64,000 nucleotides of DNA from Serpula lacrymans var. lacrymans S7.9. Its lineage: Eukaryota; Basidiomycota; Agaricomycetes; Boletales; Serpulaceae. This document shows, piece by piece, positions 45,679 through 56,594 of this stretch (the first letter of the stretch is position 1; each line of letters opens with the position of its first letter). A program made the translations under genes and the position numbers. The stretch spans positions 1,048,720-1,112,719 of the forward strand of contig NW_006763293.1 in the NCBI RefSeq assembly GCF_000218685.1, read 5' to 3'. The notes under the pieces are model-generated. The model saw nothing but the letters and a program-made list of their open reading frames with translations. It was not told the DNA's origin and ran no database searches.

Positions 45679-47712
45679 TTATGCGTCTTGTTGAATCAAA
45701 AACAACGCCTTTTCAGACCGGACTCTGATGGAGCACTTGAAAGGCTTGGGATGACTACTCAATCAGGTTAGCGACATGACTACAAAGGTGAAATGATAGG
45801 CACCTTATAGTTCCCTCGGTCTGTCCAACTTCCGGCGTAATGGGCACACCATCCTCGACACACTTTGAAATATCAAATACACTCAACACCATAGCACAAG
45901 ATATGAATAAGGATAACTCTGCTAGAACCATTCCTAAGATAAGAGTCAGTGTTGAAACCCAAGTACCTTTGAAGAGTAGTACCTGGACATATCCTGTGAC
46001 GCATTATCTTTAGCAGGACTCCACTGGTATTATGACATGGTGCTTACCGTCTACCAAAACCAAAACACACGTTGCGGGGATCAGTTTCTGCCGGTTTATC
46101 TTCAGAAGCTATGAATCGTTCTGGATCAAACTCTGCAGGATATCTATAAGTTTTGGGATCATGGAGCATTTTCCTGTAAGTTATGTCAACTCGAGAAAAA
46201 ACCAAAGTAAACTGTATACCAACCATATGTTTGGGACAATCAAAGAACCCTTTGGTATAAAATAACCATCGTGAACATCGTCCTCCACTGCAACATGAGC
46301 ACCACCTAATCCATGTAAGCATGTCAAATACTTATCAAGTACATCAACGTACCGAGCGGAGCGAGCGAATGCCACCGCAGTACTTCTGATACCATGGCAT
46401 TGACATAAGGGAGAGCCTCACGATCATCGGTAGTCGGGAGCCTGTTGTTATCAATCACGCTGTCGATTTCGGCTTGTGCCTTCTTCTGTACTTCAGGGAA
46501 TAGTGTCATCGCGACAAAGAAAGCGTAGATGGCTGCTACAGTCTAAATGCAATTCAATATGAGGGCAAGTCGCACGGATGTAGGGATCATTTACCGTGTC
46601 TGCGCCACCAGAGTATATAGTCTGAGCCGACCACTTTATTATATGTTTTTCCTCTGCCGAGACAGTTCGATCTGCAAGTAGTTCCGAAGTGAAAGAATGC
46701 AAGGCCGTGCCCGTTTTCTATACAGAAGGCAAGATTTAATTTTGAGAGAAACTGTCTTGCCTGGGATCTCACACCATTTTCTCCTTGACATCTTCATGAG
46801 GTTGATCGGTCATTTCCTTTAAACTCTCATATCCAGCCCTTGCTATTGCCTTGAAGCCCGTCCCTGGAAACCAATTGGGGAGGTAACGTACTAGGTGTTT
46901 CATTAGCAAAGAAAGATATATATAATGAAAAGGCGCATGCTCACACAAAGGCACAATATCTACCAAAAATGCACCGGCGGTAGTGGTGATAGAAAAGTAG
47001 TGTATTGCTATATCAGCTACTTTGAGGTAGGGGTCGTTGATGTTTTGAGCTTCATATCCATGAGAAATCCGAAGTATGATCGATCCAACAGCCCTGCCAG
47101 AACGTCATGACTCAAGTGAACATGTCAAAGAAAAGTCAACACACGTCCGGATGTGAGCAGCTAGATCTGACGGGTCATTCAATACATTTCGTAGGAAATG
47201 GTGGAACTTGGTCTCTATGAGAGTTTGATACTTTTCCAAGCTAGCACGACTGCCAATGGTACGGTAGAGGTTCTTGCGATATTCACGGAAGCGGACGCCA
47301 TATTGCAGAAATGCGGTAGACTGATTCCAACCCACCAGATCGCCGGCCAATGTCAAATGTGGTCGATTAGAGTACAGCAGACTTTTCTTCTCTAACATGC
47401 TTAAGGCTACCGATGCAGAGTTGATGACGATCGTTTGTCGTCCAAATTCTTTGATGGAAAATATATCCCCTGAAAGTGTGATTAGATAGCGTACGTGGAG
47501 ATTTGGAAGACATAAGTACCATATTCCTCACCCCACTTTGCAAAAGTCAACCAAGGCGTTTTCGAAGGAACATCGAGAACATTGCCCACCAGCGGGAGCC
47601 CTTTGGGGCCAGGAGGAAGTGGGTGGATGGGCCTTTTCTGAATGAGTTTCTTTACAAAGAACAACGCGAGCACCGCTAGAAATGCATCCAGCCAATTGAT
47701 TGGGAGGGTCAT
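45679..47712 (-). CDS. Cytochrome P450 monooxygenase
   Basis: Microsomal class II fungal P450. Start MTLPINWLDAFLAVLALFFV at 47712 gives a membrane anchor, then the hinge PLPPGPKGLPLVGNVLDVP. Further motifs: AFLQYGVRFREYRKNLYRTI (C-helix region), TIYSGGADTTVAAIYAFF (I-helix AGxDT-type), ExxR as SEVLRW, FDPERFIASEDK, and the heme loop FGFGRRICPG. The heme ligand Cys sits on an 11 nt micro-exon (45983-45993) between introns of 54 and 49 nt. The final exon ends SEKALFLIQQDA at 45679. At least ten exons. The substrate cannot be told; it resembles families annotated as O-methylsterigmatocystin oxidoreductase-like. No other secondary-metabolism gene is adjacent. Confidence 0.9.
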
Positions 47713-48127
47713 AATCAAGGGATGGTACGGGGCGACGAGATACGAGAAACACCGCCGACAACCCAGGGGTGTTTTACATTCCACGGGATAGGAAATTCTG
47801 AAGCACAGAGCCACTTAGGCGCAAGTACTCTGCGAGCTAGAAGCAGTCTCAAATTGGTTTGTGTAACTCTTATTGAAACGAACTGATGGAGAAGTGTTCT
47901 CAAGGCCAAGTTGTATCGCAAATGCGGCACGGCGAATGTCAAGCTAGGCTACTTGCAAGGGATTTTAAGCCACCCCATGTCCAGGATAGTTCACAGCATG
48001 ACCGAAGGCACAATCTGATGAACTGTGAGAAAAAGAAATACATCCAATGAGCATAGACTTATGCCACGATAGGCAACGTTGAAGGATGCATGACGCACAA
48101 TCACAATGGATAGTTATTAGTGACTAA
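47713..48127. other. Intergenic
   Basis: This is the P450 upstream region. No gene is supported. Confidence 0.4.
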
Positions 48128-48403
48128 TCGAGCCGTCAAGGTGGAAACGAGTACACGCGGCGCCCCACTGCAGTCCGAGGAGCGACAGAGGGGTCTGCTG
48201 CAGCTTCTACGGCTGCAAATGCCAATAGGGGGCAGATAAGACAGGATTTGGCATTTAAGAGTGCAGTTATGGTTGTAAACGAGCGCAGGGAAGATGTCAT
48301 TGGTGTTCTGCATAGTGTAGAATTAAGAGCCCTTGTGACTGATCTGAGAGACGCTTCGAATGTCGGTGGAAGTGATGATGACAACATACGCGCAGCATTC
48401 TAG
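48128..48403 (+). pseudogene. Open frame lacking a start; possible gene fragment
   Basis: A stop-bounded frame of 91 codons reads like real protein: SSRQGGNEYTRRPTAVRGAT, AAASTAANANRGQIRQDLAF, KSAVMVVNERREDVIGVLHS, VELRALVTDLRDASNVGGSD, then a short acidic tail and stop at 48401-48403. It has no usable ATG before its N-terminal part. The same frame upstream reads MHDAQSQWIVISD then TAA (48125-48127) directly before it. It may be a gene with a nonsense change, or an exon whose 5' part I could not find. Family not recognised. Confidence 0.35.
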
Positions 48404-48768
48404 GATTTGGAGTGACCTGGGGGGTGTGAACGGGATTTCAGGTTACTTTGAACTCCACAGGGCTTGAATTGGAGTATCTAGATAAAGGACGGAGTATACG
48501 GTCATGCATGGGGTTTTCCATGGGCAGCGTCACACTGATAATGAGTCCAGAAGATCTGGATTTGATGCCAGGGTGTCACTCATTGAATCCGTTGTTAGGT
48601 CATTGAATCTAATACAAACGTCTTAAGTACATTGTTCACTTGATTCGTCCGTTGAATTGCAAAAAGAATCAGTTGCGTTATCGTTACCTCAACGTCTTGA
48701 ATAAAAAATACAACAAGAGCCACTCACCTTGAATAAACTGCACGCGTCTTTCTTCCGAGTCCACTGGT
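48404..48768. other. Intergenic
   Basis: Promoter side of the next gene. Nothing specific is seen. Confidence 0.4.
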
Positions 48769-49851
48769 ATGTCGCGTCTGTTCCCTCCTGCTGGTCCTGT
48801 TCTGCCTCCCTTCAGAACGATCCTAATACAAGGACAATATCACGCGTCAGCACCCATTCACCTCTGTCTGTCGACTGTTACCCCAGAAACCAGTGCTATC
48901 ATCCTGTCACCCTCTCGTGAGGCTCTCGTGCGCAGTCTACAAGGTTACAACGATGAATGGATAAATAATCATTCTGGACACGGAAGTATCTCAAGCATGT
49001 CCGCCAATATTAGGATGTTGTAGGTCTCAAGGTCCTCGTGCCTGTCTCCAGTTGTCCAACGAGTTATCCCCTTGTAGCTATCCTCCAACGTCTGCCCATC
49101 TCGTAGCATTGCTATCATCTTTTCGAGTTCACGACCTTCATGAGGACGTACCACTTGACTTTCGAGCTACTCTCGATACTACTCCCACTCTTTTAGTCCT
49201 CCACGAGCCCTCACTATATTTCTCGACAAGAAACATAGACAGCCCGTGCGTGATTTCTTTCCCATACACCACTTGTTACGCGTACCATGACCCCAGTTAC
49301 GCAAAAGGCACACAATCTCATCTTACCTCTTGCTGGTCACACACGCTTTGGCAGCATTGAGCTTCCTATCCACGAAACAATCCCGGTATATTTTTCTTTT
49401 ACTCGTAGCCAGTGCATACCCCCTAGAATTCTCTCGCAGTGCTCATAATGTGTCTTTTGCCCTCTTTGACTCCCGGCTCGATCGACTAAAGCTTCCCATA
49501 CTTCGACTACCACCTCGATCGTTATTTTCGGACGAAGAAGATACAAGTCAGCCTCCAGAGCCAAAAATGGTAACTTTCTTTGCACAGAAATATTTCGAGT
49601 GGGTGGGTACGTTTGAAAAAGGTGCATATATCCCTGTATTAGTATTGCTTCAAACGCTTTTATATTCTGTAGATGCAGTTTTAGTACATACGCCAAGACC
49701 CCTAGAAGAATCAGGAGAAACGAGAGAAAACTGCAGACTTCGTTTACACAAGTGCAACAGCGACGACGACAACGACAGTACATGGAAGTGGTCCGAAATT
49801 ACGCAGCAACCACAAGGTAGCACCAAAAAATTCAAGACATTTGTATGGTAG
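48769..49851 (+). CDS. Unknown protein, five-exon model
   Basis: Not recognised. Exon phases connect five pieces: MSRLFPPAGPVLPPFRTILI to SMSANIRM (48769-49017); FYPPTSAHLVALLSSFRVHD to FSTRNIDS (from about 49077); HTISSYLLLVTHALAALSFL; AHNVSFALFDSRLDRLKLPI to FAQKYFEWVGTFEK; and DAVLVHTPRPLEESGETREN to the stop at 49851. Introns have good GTAGGT, GTGCGT, GTATAT and GTGCAT donors. The segment TPTLLVLHEPSLYFS recalls a Walker-B-like strand and KYFEWVGTFE a compact end, so a RecA/Rad51-paralogue-like or Shu-type protein is conceivable, but no Walker A is visible. The start is the first ATG with continuous coding. Confidence 0.6.
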
Positions 49852-50047
49852 GAACTCGGGATCGGCGCATTGAAAATGAATCACCGATCCATTCTACCAA
49901 AGCAGAGAGGCCTTAGCTGTCGATTATCATTGTCTCTTTTAAGGCACGTATAGTATTACCACTAACTAGATCGTCGAATAAGTTATAATGTATGCTATAT
50001 TCATGACGCAGGATGAGAAGGCATATCCATCGCAGTCATAACACTAA

Positions 50048-51011
50048 TCACATAGCAGAACCGAGAACTTTCATAGCCAGAGCACGAAGAACCTACGAAG
50101 AACCAGAATATATTAGTTATGGACATCGGTGTCGACAACAGGCACTTACATCTGCTTTCTGAGTACCACCGAGCTGGGAGAAGACAGCCGCAACACTCTT
50201 TCCTTTAGCATCTCTTACTGCACCAAGGCGATTCCCAGCGTAAGCTCCTACCATAAGTCCAGGAACATTAGCTATAATGAATCCTACCCCTGGAAAATGA
50301 CAGAAATGAGAACAGGTGTCGATATAAGCGATATGAACCGACCTCCTCCACAAACAGCGCCGAGATATGACCACCAAGGAGCATGTCGCTGGACTTCTGG
50401 ACGCAGGAGCTAAACGACCAAAACAAGCAAGTTTGATTCCTTGCGTCAGTATTTGTATGGATAATTATATGATAGCGGCACGTACCTCCTCGAAAACGTC
50501 CGCGAAAACACCCTCAGCGTCGGCGCCTTGACCCGCAGCGCCTGCATTCGCGCCTCCCCCAAACATGCCGGCGAACTGTGAAAAGAAATTCTGCGAAGCT
50601 TTGGGGTCCTCGCTCTTGTTACTATAAGATTTGGATCTGTATAGTGCATCGTACTCCTTCCGTCGTGTAGGATCAGAGAGCACATAGTAGGAATCTGCAA
50701 CGGCCTGGAGGGTTCCGTGAGCGCCAGAGTGAGATGTGGAGCCACGAGGTGAATGAAGTAAGTACATACTTGGAATTTCTCTGTTGCTACCTTCTTCTCT
50801 GCAGGTGTTGCCTTTGATAGTCTGTCAGGGTGAGTTCTATGAAACGGGTGGAGTCAGACCAAAAGTTTCGATGCATTAAACCATTTGAGCTGATATAAAT
50901 GTGGATGCTGCCGCACCTGAGCGATTCCTTCTTATACGCCTGACGGATTTCGTCGGCAGATGCAGACTGTTGTACACCGAGGAGAGCATAATAATCTGGT
51001 AACGCTGCCAT
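50048..51011 (-). CDS. J-domain (DnaJ) co-chaperone with glycine-rich tail
   Basis: Type III J-protein. Start MAALPDYYALLGVQQSASAD at 51011. The J domain continues EIRQAYKKESLR|THPDRLSKATPAEKKVATEK|AVADSYYVLSDPTRRKEYDA, with the HPD motif intact at the start of exon 2. Then come a linker (DPKASQNFFSQFAGMFGGGA), FADVFEE|LLRPEVQRHAPWWSYLG, a glycine-zipper-like hydrophobic stretch GVGFIIANVPGLMVGAYAGN, and a final exon VLRALAMKVLGSAM ending at 50048. Six or so exons. The HPD should stimulate an Hsp70. The glycine-rich hydrophobic part might insert in or touch a membrane; the target compartment is unknown. Confidence 0.88.
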
Positions 51012-51314
51012 GATATGGAACAAGTAAGTGTCGTTGGGGGCTTGGTGCAGCGCTGAACGGGACCAAGTATGTATAGGCCATTTTGGAGTGACGCAGCCAG
51101 CCTCCACCAGAACCAAAACCGTGACGATGTCGCGTGGGTGCGTGGGAGTTACTGTTCCTGTAGATGCAGATCGCGTCGGTGGACTTGTTTGTGCTATGTC
51201 TGCCACAGCTACAGTCACTGCAGCCAGCCCTGAAAAGATCAAAAGATCATCTAAAATCCTTTTGCGACGTTATATCTATTCGATATCATCTCGTAATATT
51301 CATTGTTGGTCCTA

Positions 51315-52191
51315 ATGGAGGACCAGCAACCTAATGAAGTACGTCTGGCTCGGAAGGGTGCCAGCGGTGTGCCCGTTGTCCGTCCCGTGAGAGGTACTCA
51401 AATAAGAAGAGGGAGTTACTTGGGGCGTGGTGGGCGAGGCGGTCGTGGCTATCGACCTATGTTGCTCTCAGGAGCACCTCCAATTGCCAAACGACGTCGA
51501 GAGGACGATCACCGTGACGCGGTTTTACCACAACATTCACCCTCATCTTCTAAGAAATCAAAAAGTCGACCGCTGCTTGAAGAATTTACCATAGAGATAC
51601 CCGTAGAATGTCGGAAGGGTGCTCCTGGTAGTTCCTTCAAAAGACGAGATTGGATAACGTACCAGAGGTCTCGTTTTAGCTCTGAGGGTCACAGAATGGC
51701 ATATTGGCACTTTTCGGGCAACAATGCTACATTTTATGTGGAAAAGGGTGGGGTTCTCCCCTACTATGTTGATTGATGGCTTACATAATGTATTTCTCAG
51801 ATGCGATACCTAAGGTCCCTTACGAACCCTCTTGGAATACGGCGGTGGTCAAAAAGGAACCTTTGGCTCCTCTACCAAAAGGTGCCAGTTTCTCTCTTCA
51901 TTTAAAAGGCCCCAATAAGTTATTAAAAGTGATTCAGTGCCCGATAAGCCTGAGGCTCCTATAGAGTCGACAGTGACAGCAACGCAAGTTGAGGGTGACC
52001 GGCATCCACCTCTTAACGTGAGTTGGTTTCATTCCGGAACGTTGGAAATATCACCAAGCTCTGGCAATGGGCTGGAAATGGCACCACAAACCCCTGCCCA
52101 TGATGGCCATGATCCAGAATCAGATTCTGATGAATCTGTGGGCATGTGTTGGGTGTTAGCTGTCGAGAGGGTTAACGCCAGGAGAACCTGA
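51315..52191 (+). CDS. Basic Arg/Gly-rich N-terminus protein, unknown; 3' end uncertain
   Basis: Not recognised. Exon 1 from 51315 (MEDQQPNEVRLARKGASGVP) has an RG-rich part (GSYLGRGGRGGRGYRPM) and a Lys/Arg patch, then SSFKRRDWITYQRSRFSSEG and HFSGNNATFYVEK. An intron at 51752 (GTGGGG...CTCAG) leads to DAIPKVPYEPSWNTAVVKKE. Another of 51 nt (GTGCCA...TTCAG) leads to VPDKPEAPIESTVTATQVEG. A perfect GTGAGT donor at about 52018 follows PPLN. If used, the protein probably ends LWQWAGNGTTNPCP; if not, it runs to 52191 with an acidic SDSDES tail. I could not decide which. Confidence 0.6.
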
Positions 52192-52451
52192 GGTACAGGA
52201 GGGAGTTTGACCAAATGACCACATGGTACTAGTAGGAATTCAATTGTATCATAACCTATCCATCCATCCAAGTCAGTGTTTCTCTCGCCATACATTATCA
52301 TGATATGTATTACTTTATCATATCTCAGACCTACATTACGTTCTTTGCTGGATTCTTGCTTACAGCCACACTCCATACTCTGTAACATTTCCAGATCTTC
52401 CTTATATAGATAGACCCATCCTCCGCGTTTGAAAGTTCGCACCAATCTTCG

Positions 52452-53022
52452 ATGTCAGACCGTACTCGTTTACGAAGCGATGTAGACAAAGCCTACGACA
52501 TACAAGTCAAGGCAGCTACGAAAGTATGTCGTCGTATCCTTTCCAAGCCTCTCCTAGTCACAGAAATAATTATTCGCTCGGGTGCCAGGGCGCTGCACGA
52601 TCTACAGGTGTCGGTTTGAGTTTGGTCACATTAGCTCACTACACTTGGCCGCTTTTCAGGTGACAGCAGATCTATTTTCTTCGAATATGCTCCCACTGAC
52701 AGCTGCATTGTAGACGGCAAACCCTTGCGTTTAAAGCATTTCTGGTGTCAGGTTGTGAGTACATCCCCCTATACGGAGAAGATAGTTTAACATATACGTT
52801 GCAGTCACCATGTTTGGCCTGGTAATTGGTGCAGATAATGCGCTACTATCACACGAGGCTGAACGACGGCGTTCTGAGAACGCTATCCGTAGAGAAGCCA
52901 GGTTAGAGCTAGCTCGCCGTGGGCTCGTAGGGACGGAAACAGAGATAGCAAAGTGGCGGGCCGAGAGGGCTGAATTGGAGAACATTCGAAGGTCATCACC
53001 ACCGTCTTCCTCGCATGAGTAA
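52452..53022 (+). CDS. HIG1-like mitochondrial protein
   Basis: Small protein of 132 aa resembling HIG1-domain respiratory supercomplex factors. Exons 52452-52523, 52589-52659, 52714-52751 and 52805-53022 join in phase: MSDRTRLRSDVDKAYDIQVK, GAARSTGVGLSLVTLAHYTW (helix 1), RRQTLAFKAFLVSV (the QTLAFKAFxxS link typical of the family), TMFGLVIGADNALLSHEAER (helix 2), then a charged helical tail (RREARLELARRGLVGTETEI). Two membrane helices joined by a basic loop match the HIG1 fold. Localisation to the inner mitochondrial membrane is inferred from the family. It may be a fungal variant rather than Rcf1 itself. Confidence 0.78.
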
Positions 53023-53446
53023 TACCAGTTCATTGCGGGATAACCAGCCCCCAGTATTAAGCCTAGATGTATGTACTAGGTCATTTGTACAGCATGCTGC
53101 ATATAGATAGCCCACGATGAGATAGAAGTCAGTGAGTATTAAGCTTGGTCATCGATATTGATGTCGAGATCAATGATTGTAACGAAAGCTGCTGTGATTG
53201 CAGCAAGGGCGGGGAGCAGACCGATGTGAATGTGCGGTCATGTATGAGATAGAGAACGTCGTCGTCGTTGGTCGCTGCAGAGGGACTGAAAGTTTGTGGC
53301 CGAGTGAAGCGCAGGTGTGTGATGTGGGCTGAGTCAAAGGAGCGATGAGACGGATGTGCTGAGTCAGCGGACACAGGAGAGATTTGAGCCTGCGACGACG
53401 AGGAGCTCGTAATAACGAACTACTAACAGACCAAATCTTGAAACAA
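53023..53446. other. Intergenic / promoter of bZIP gene
   Basis: This is the region between two tandem plus-strand genes. No gene is supported. Confidence 0.4.
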
Positions 53447-55768
53447 ATGCCTGAATCTCACAGCAGAGCCCGTTCTCTCTCTGGCGATCTCGACGTATGT
53501 TTATCTCCATACACATATCCTCTCGCTAACCATCCACAAGGACTCCGACCTCGAGTCGCATGCCGACGACGCCCAAGGTCCCTCCAAGCCAGGCAGAAAA
53601 AAAAATCCAAAGTACGTGTGTCGTCGTGCCCACTGGTTTTATTCTCTGACAACACCACAGCTCCCAGGCCGCACGCAGGGACCAGAATCGCATTGCCCAG
53701 CGCGAGTTTCGTCTGCGCAAACAGCAGAGAGTCTGTCCTTTCGTTCTTCCTCCGATGCTTCTGCTCACGTCTTCCACAGATCCGTGACCTCGAAGCCCGC
53801 GTCGAGCTTCTCTCAGGTTCACAAGATGAAGCCCTCAACGACATGCGTGCAATATGCAAAGGTCTGTCTCCCCCTTCTCCTCTTCCCTCACTCACTCACT
53901 TACCCGCTGCCCCAGACCTAATGGCCGAAAACCAGACCCTCCGTAACCTCCTCAAGTCTGTCTCAGGCTTCATCTCAGAAGGCTTTGGTGGCCTTCTTCC
54001 CAAACTTGGCTGGGACCTTTCCGAGTTTAACACCTTTCTGAATAAATCAGAAACTGACACCGCATGGGAGAGCTTTCAACGTCGCAAACACTCTCATTCT
54101 ACCACCCAATCCACGGGTGCCATGTCTACTGTCTTGGGGCCTCCCTCCACAAAGCGTCCAGCCCCCGAGGATGACCACATCACAGGCGGCAAGAAACCCA
54201 GACGCATGGGCGGCTCAGAAGATAAAGACGACCCGCACCAGTCCGCCCACGACAAATATTCCCTTCTCGTCCCCCTCAACCCCACGGTTCCCTCCAACAA
54301 CCTTTACTCCAGCAATGCGCGCTCTCCACACGACTCCTCACTCACTCACTCCTCAAACTCCAACTCGACCTCCACTTCAAACACTATCTTCTCAGATCTC
54401 ATGCGCAATACCGCAGGCTCTCCCATGTTCATCCAGCCCTCGCCTCCCTCCAGTACACCTTCGCAGTACGGCAACACCTCCTCCGGACCACCTCCCTCTA
54501 GTGCTAATGTCAACGGTGCCTATCATCCTCAAGGACCTTACATGCCCCCTCTTAACATGAACCTCGAACAAAGTCTCCCGTCCCTGTCCTTCCCCCAGAG
54601 TGGAGGAGCTACAAATGGCGGTAACTCTCAGAGGATGACACCTCAAAACCCACTTTCTAACGACCCCCATGATACCGACGACAGCTCCAACAGGGGTGAA
54701 GCACTCAAACTTATCACGTAAGAATATATATATTACTCTCCGTTAACGCTAAATAACGAGGCATGCAGTTATCACCTCGACAACTTCAAACGCAACAGTG
54801 CATACTGCCTTCCCTCCTCCCTTCGCCCTACCCTCGTTCAACGGTACGTAGTTCCTCCAGCCTACCTCTTATCACGAAACTTATCTTCATTTTATACGTA
54901 CAGAACCGTCCCACATGGTCAGTCCCCTTTATGAGCTAATACTATCCCAGCAGCAAGCGACTCACCTCCCTTTTATTTCCTTTCGATAAATTACGTCTTG
55001 GATTAATAGAAAGCGTCATCGATCGTATCCTACATCCCGAGCTGCGCGACCGCATGATTTTGTTACGTGGTACGTCACTTTCCCTTTCTTCACCTTCCCT
55101 TCCTTTTCTGTTCGTCCTTTTCCTGCTCTACTGTCTCGCTGTATGCGCCTTTATCAACTGGCTCTCACAATCATGCTTGTTCCTTCCTATCATACGCCCT
55201 AAACGTTTCGCCACGTCATATCAAATCACTATCAACCTCTTACCTCGCTCCCCACAGGCCAATTTGTGCTCATCGACTGTTTATTCGACTATAAAAGGAA
55301 TGTGACCATCCACGGAGATGACGTTCTCGCACATAGTAACTGGGAGATTGGAGAATCATGGTTGCGGAAATACGGGTGGGTGTTTCTATGATTTATAGTT
55401 TCGTTTGCAGTTTGGAGGATTTTTTTTGGTGTTGGGGTGATGGATATATGGACTAGACTAGTCTTGTTGTTCTTTTTGCAGTTTCTTTTAATTTACTTGG
55501 TACCATTGATTTAAATACAACTTCACTTTCGCATTCCTTTCGATTCTAATTTCTACTCACGTAATGGTCTCTCTAACAAACTTCATGCTAACTTGCTCAA
55601 AATGACAGATACCTAGTTGACAATGCGACGCTGTCCATATGTAACCGTTGGCGCCGCGAGCGTGGAGAGACGGAGCTACGTCCGGCAGATCTGTCGTCGG
55701 ATCAACAACCGCATCAGCTGCATTCACATCAGCAGCAGCAGAGTCAGCAGCAGGGGAGGGAAGCGTAG
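53447..55768 (+). CDS. bZIP transcription factor with DUF3425 domain
   Basis: Nuclear bZIP regulator of the fungal DUF3425 type. First ATG of the coding frame is 53447 (MPESHSRARSLSGDLD). Exon 2 gives SDLESHADDAQGPSKPGRKK. The basic region is SQAARRDQNRIAQREFRLRK with N-x7-R/K spacing (NRIAQREFR), then the zipper IRDLEARVELLSGSQDEALN and DLMAENQTLRNLLKSVSGFI. A long Ser/Pro/Asn-rich middle part lies on one big exon (about 53917-54718). The C-terminal DUF3425 region over four exons reads YHLDNFKRNSAYCLPSSLRP, SVIDRILHPELRDRMILLRG, QFVLIDCLFDYKRNVTIHGD and DNATLSICNRWRRERGETEL, ending in a Gln/His-rich tail at 55768. Targets unknown. Confidence 0.92.
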
Positions 55769-56594
55769 TGAGGGCATCGGATACTATTGATTGTTGGCGT
55801 GCGGTGACATCAGATGGCCTCAGACGAGAGGAAAGTTGAGGGATGGGAGACAGGAAACGAGGTGCAGGGGGGATGAGATGAGGATCGACGTGACGCGACA
55901 CCAGAGAAGATTTAGAGGCAAATTCGAGGAAGGATGGAGGTGGGATGGAAGGCCCCACGAGGAGAGGATAGGGGGGTGTATATAAACGACACAGATGCCA
56001 GTGGAGGCTAAGGTCATGGTCGACAACGGAAATGGAAAAGGGCTCATCAACCTTGATCAGACCACAATGGGTGGAAGAATAAATAACATTCTAACTTTTT
56101 ATGTATACGCTTATACATAGATAGTAGTACGAACCCGAGTCTTAGAAGTGATTTATAACTGGCCGGAGTGTGATCTGTGACACTTACAACTTGTCCCACT
56201 ACTTAATCACATTAACATTATTTTGACCCCTGACTTCGTTGATAACTTTGCAATTTGCCTGTTGTTGGCTGTAGGTAGATGCTTGACACCAAGACTTAAT
56301 GTATCCCAGCCATGAGTGTTGTGAGCTCCGTTGAATGTATTGGTCCTTTATTGACCCAACCCTCTTTTTTTCTTCTGAAATGTCTCTTTGCCTAAAAGTA
56401 ACAATAAATTACTCAACAGATACAAGCAACTCTACAAGTTATGTATTTTCGAAGGAGGCTCGAGAAGTCCAGCGATATTGGGAAGTATAGACGGCTGTCC
56501 AAATTTGTATATGCTATAGACATTGCTTAACAAGATAGACGGGTATAAACAGTGATTGGTGTGTGGTGACAAACTGTCTTGGTTTCTTTACACT
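55769..56594. other. Intergenic between convergent genes
   Basis: About 0.8 kb of AT-rich 3' flank between the bZIP gene (+) and the C2 gene (-). The minus-strand open frame at 55557-55958 overlaps the bZIP end and reads as an antisense shadow. Confidence 0.45.

Noticed and set aside
45679..47712. Secondary-metabolite cluster around the P450
   Set aside because: No synthase, transporter or transferase next to it; neighbours are a pseudokinase gene and unknown sequence.
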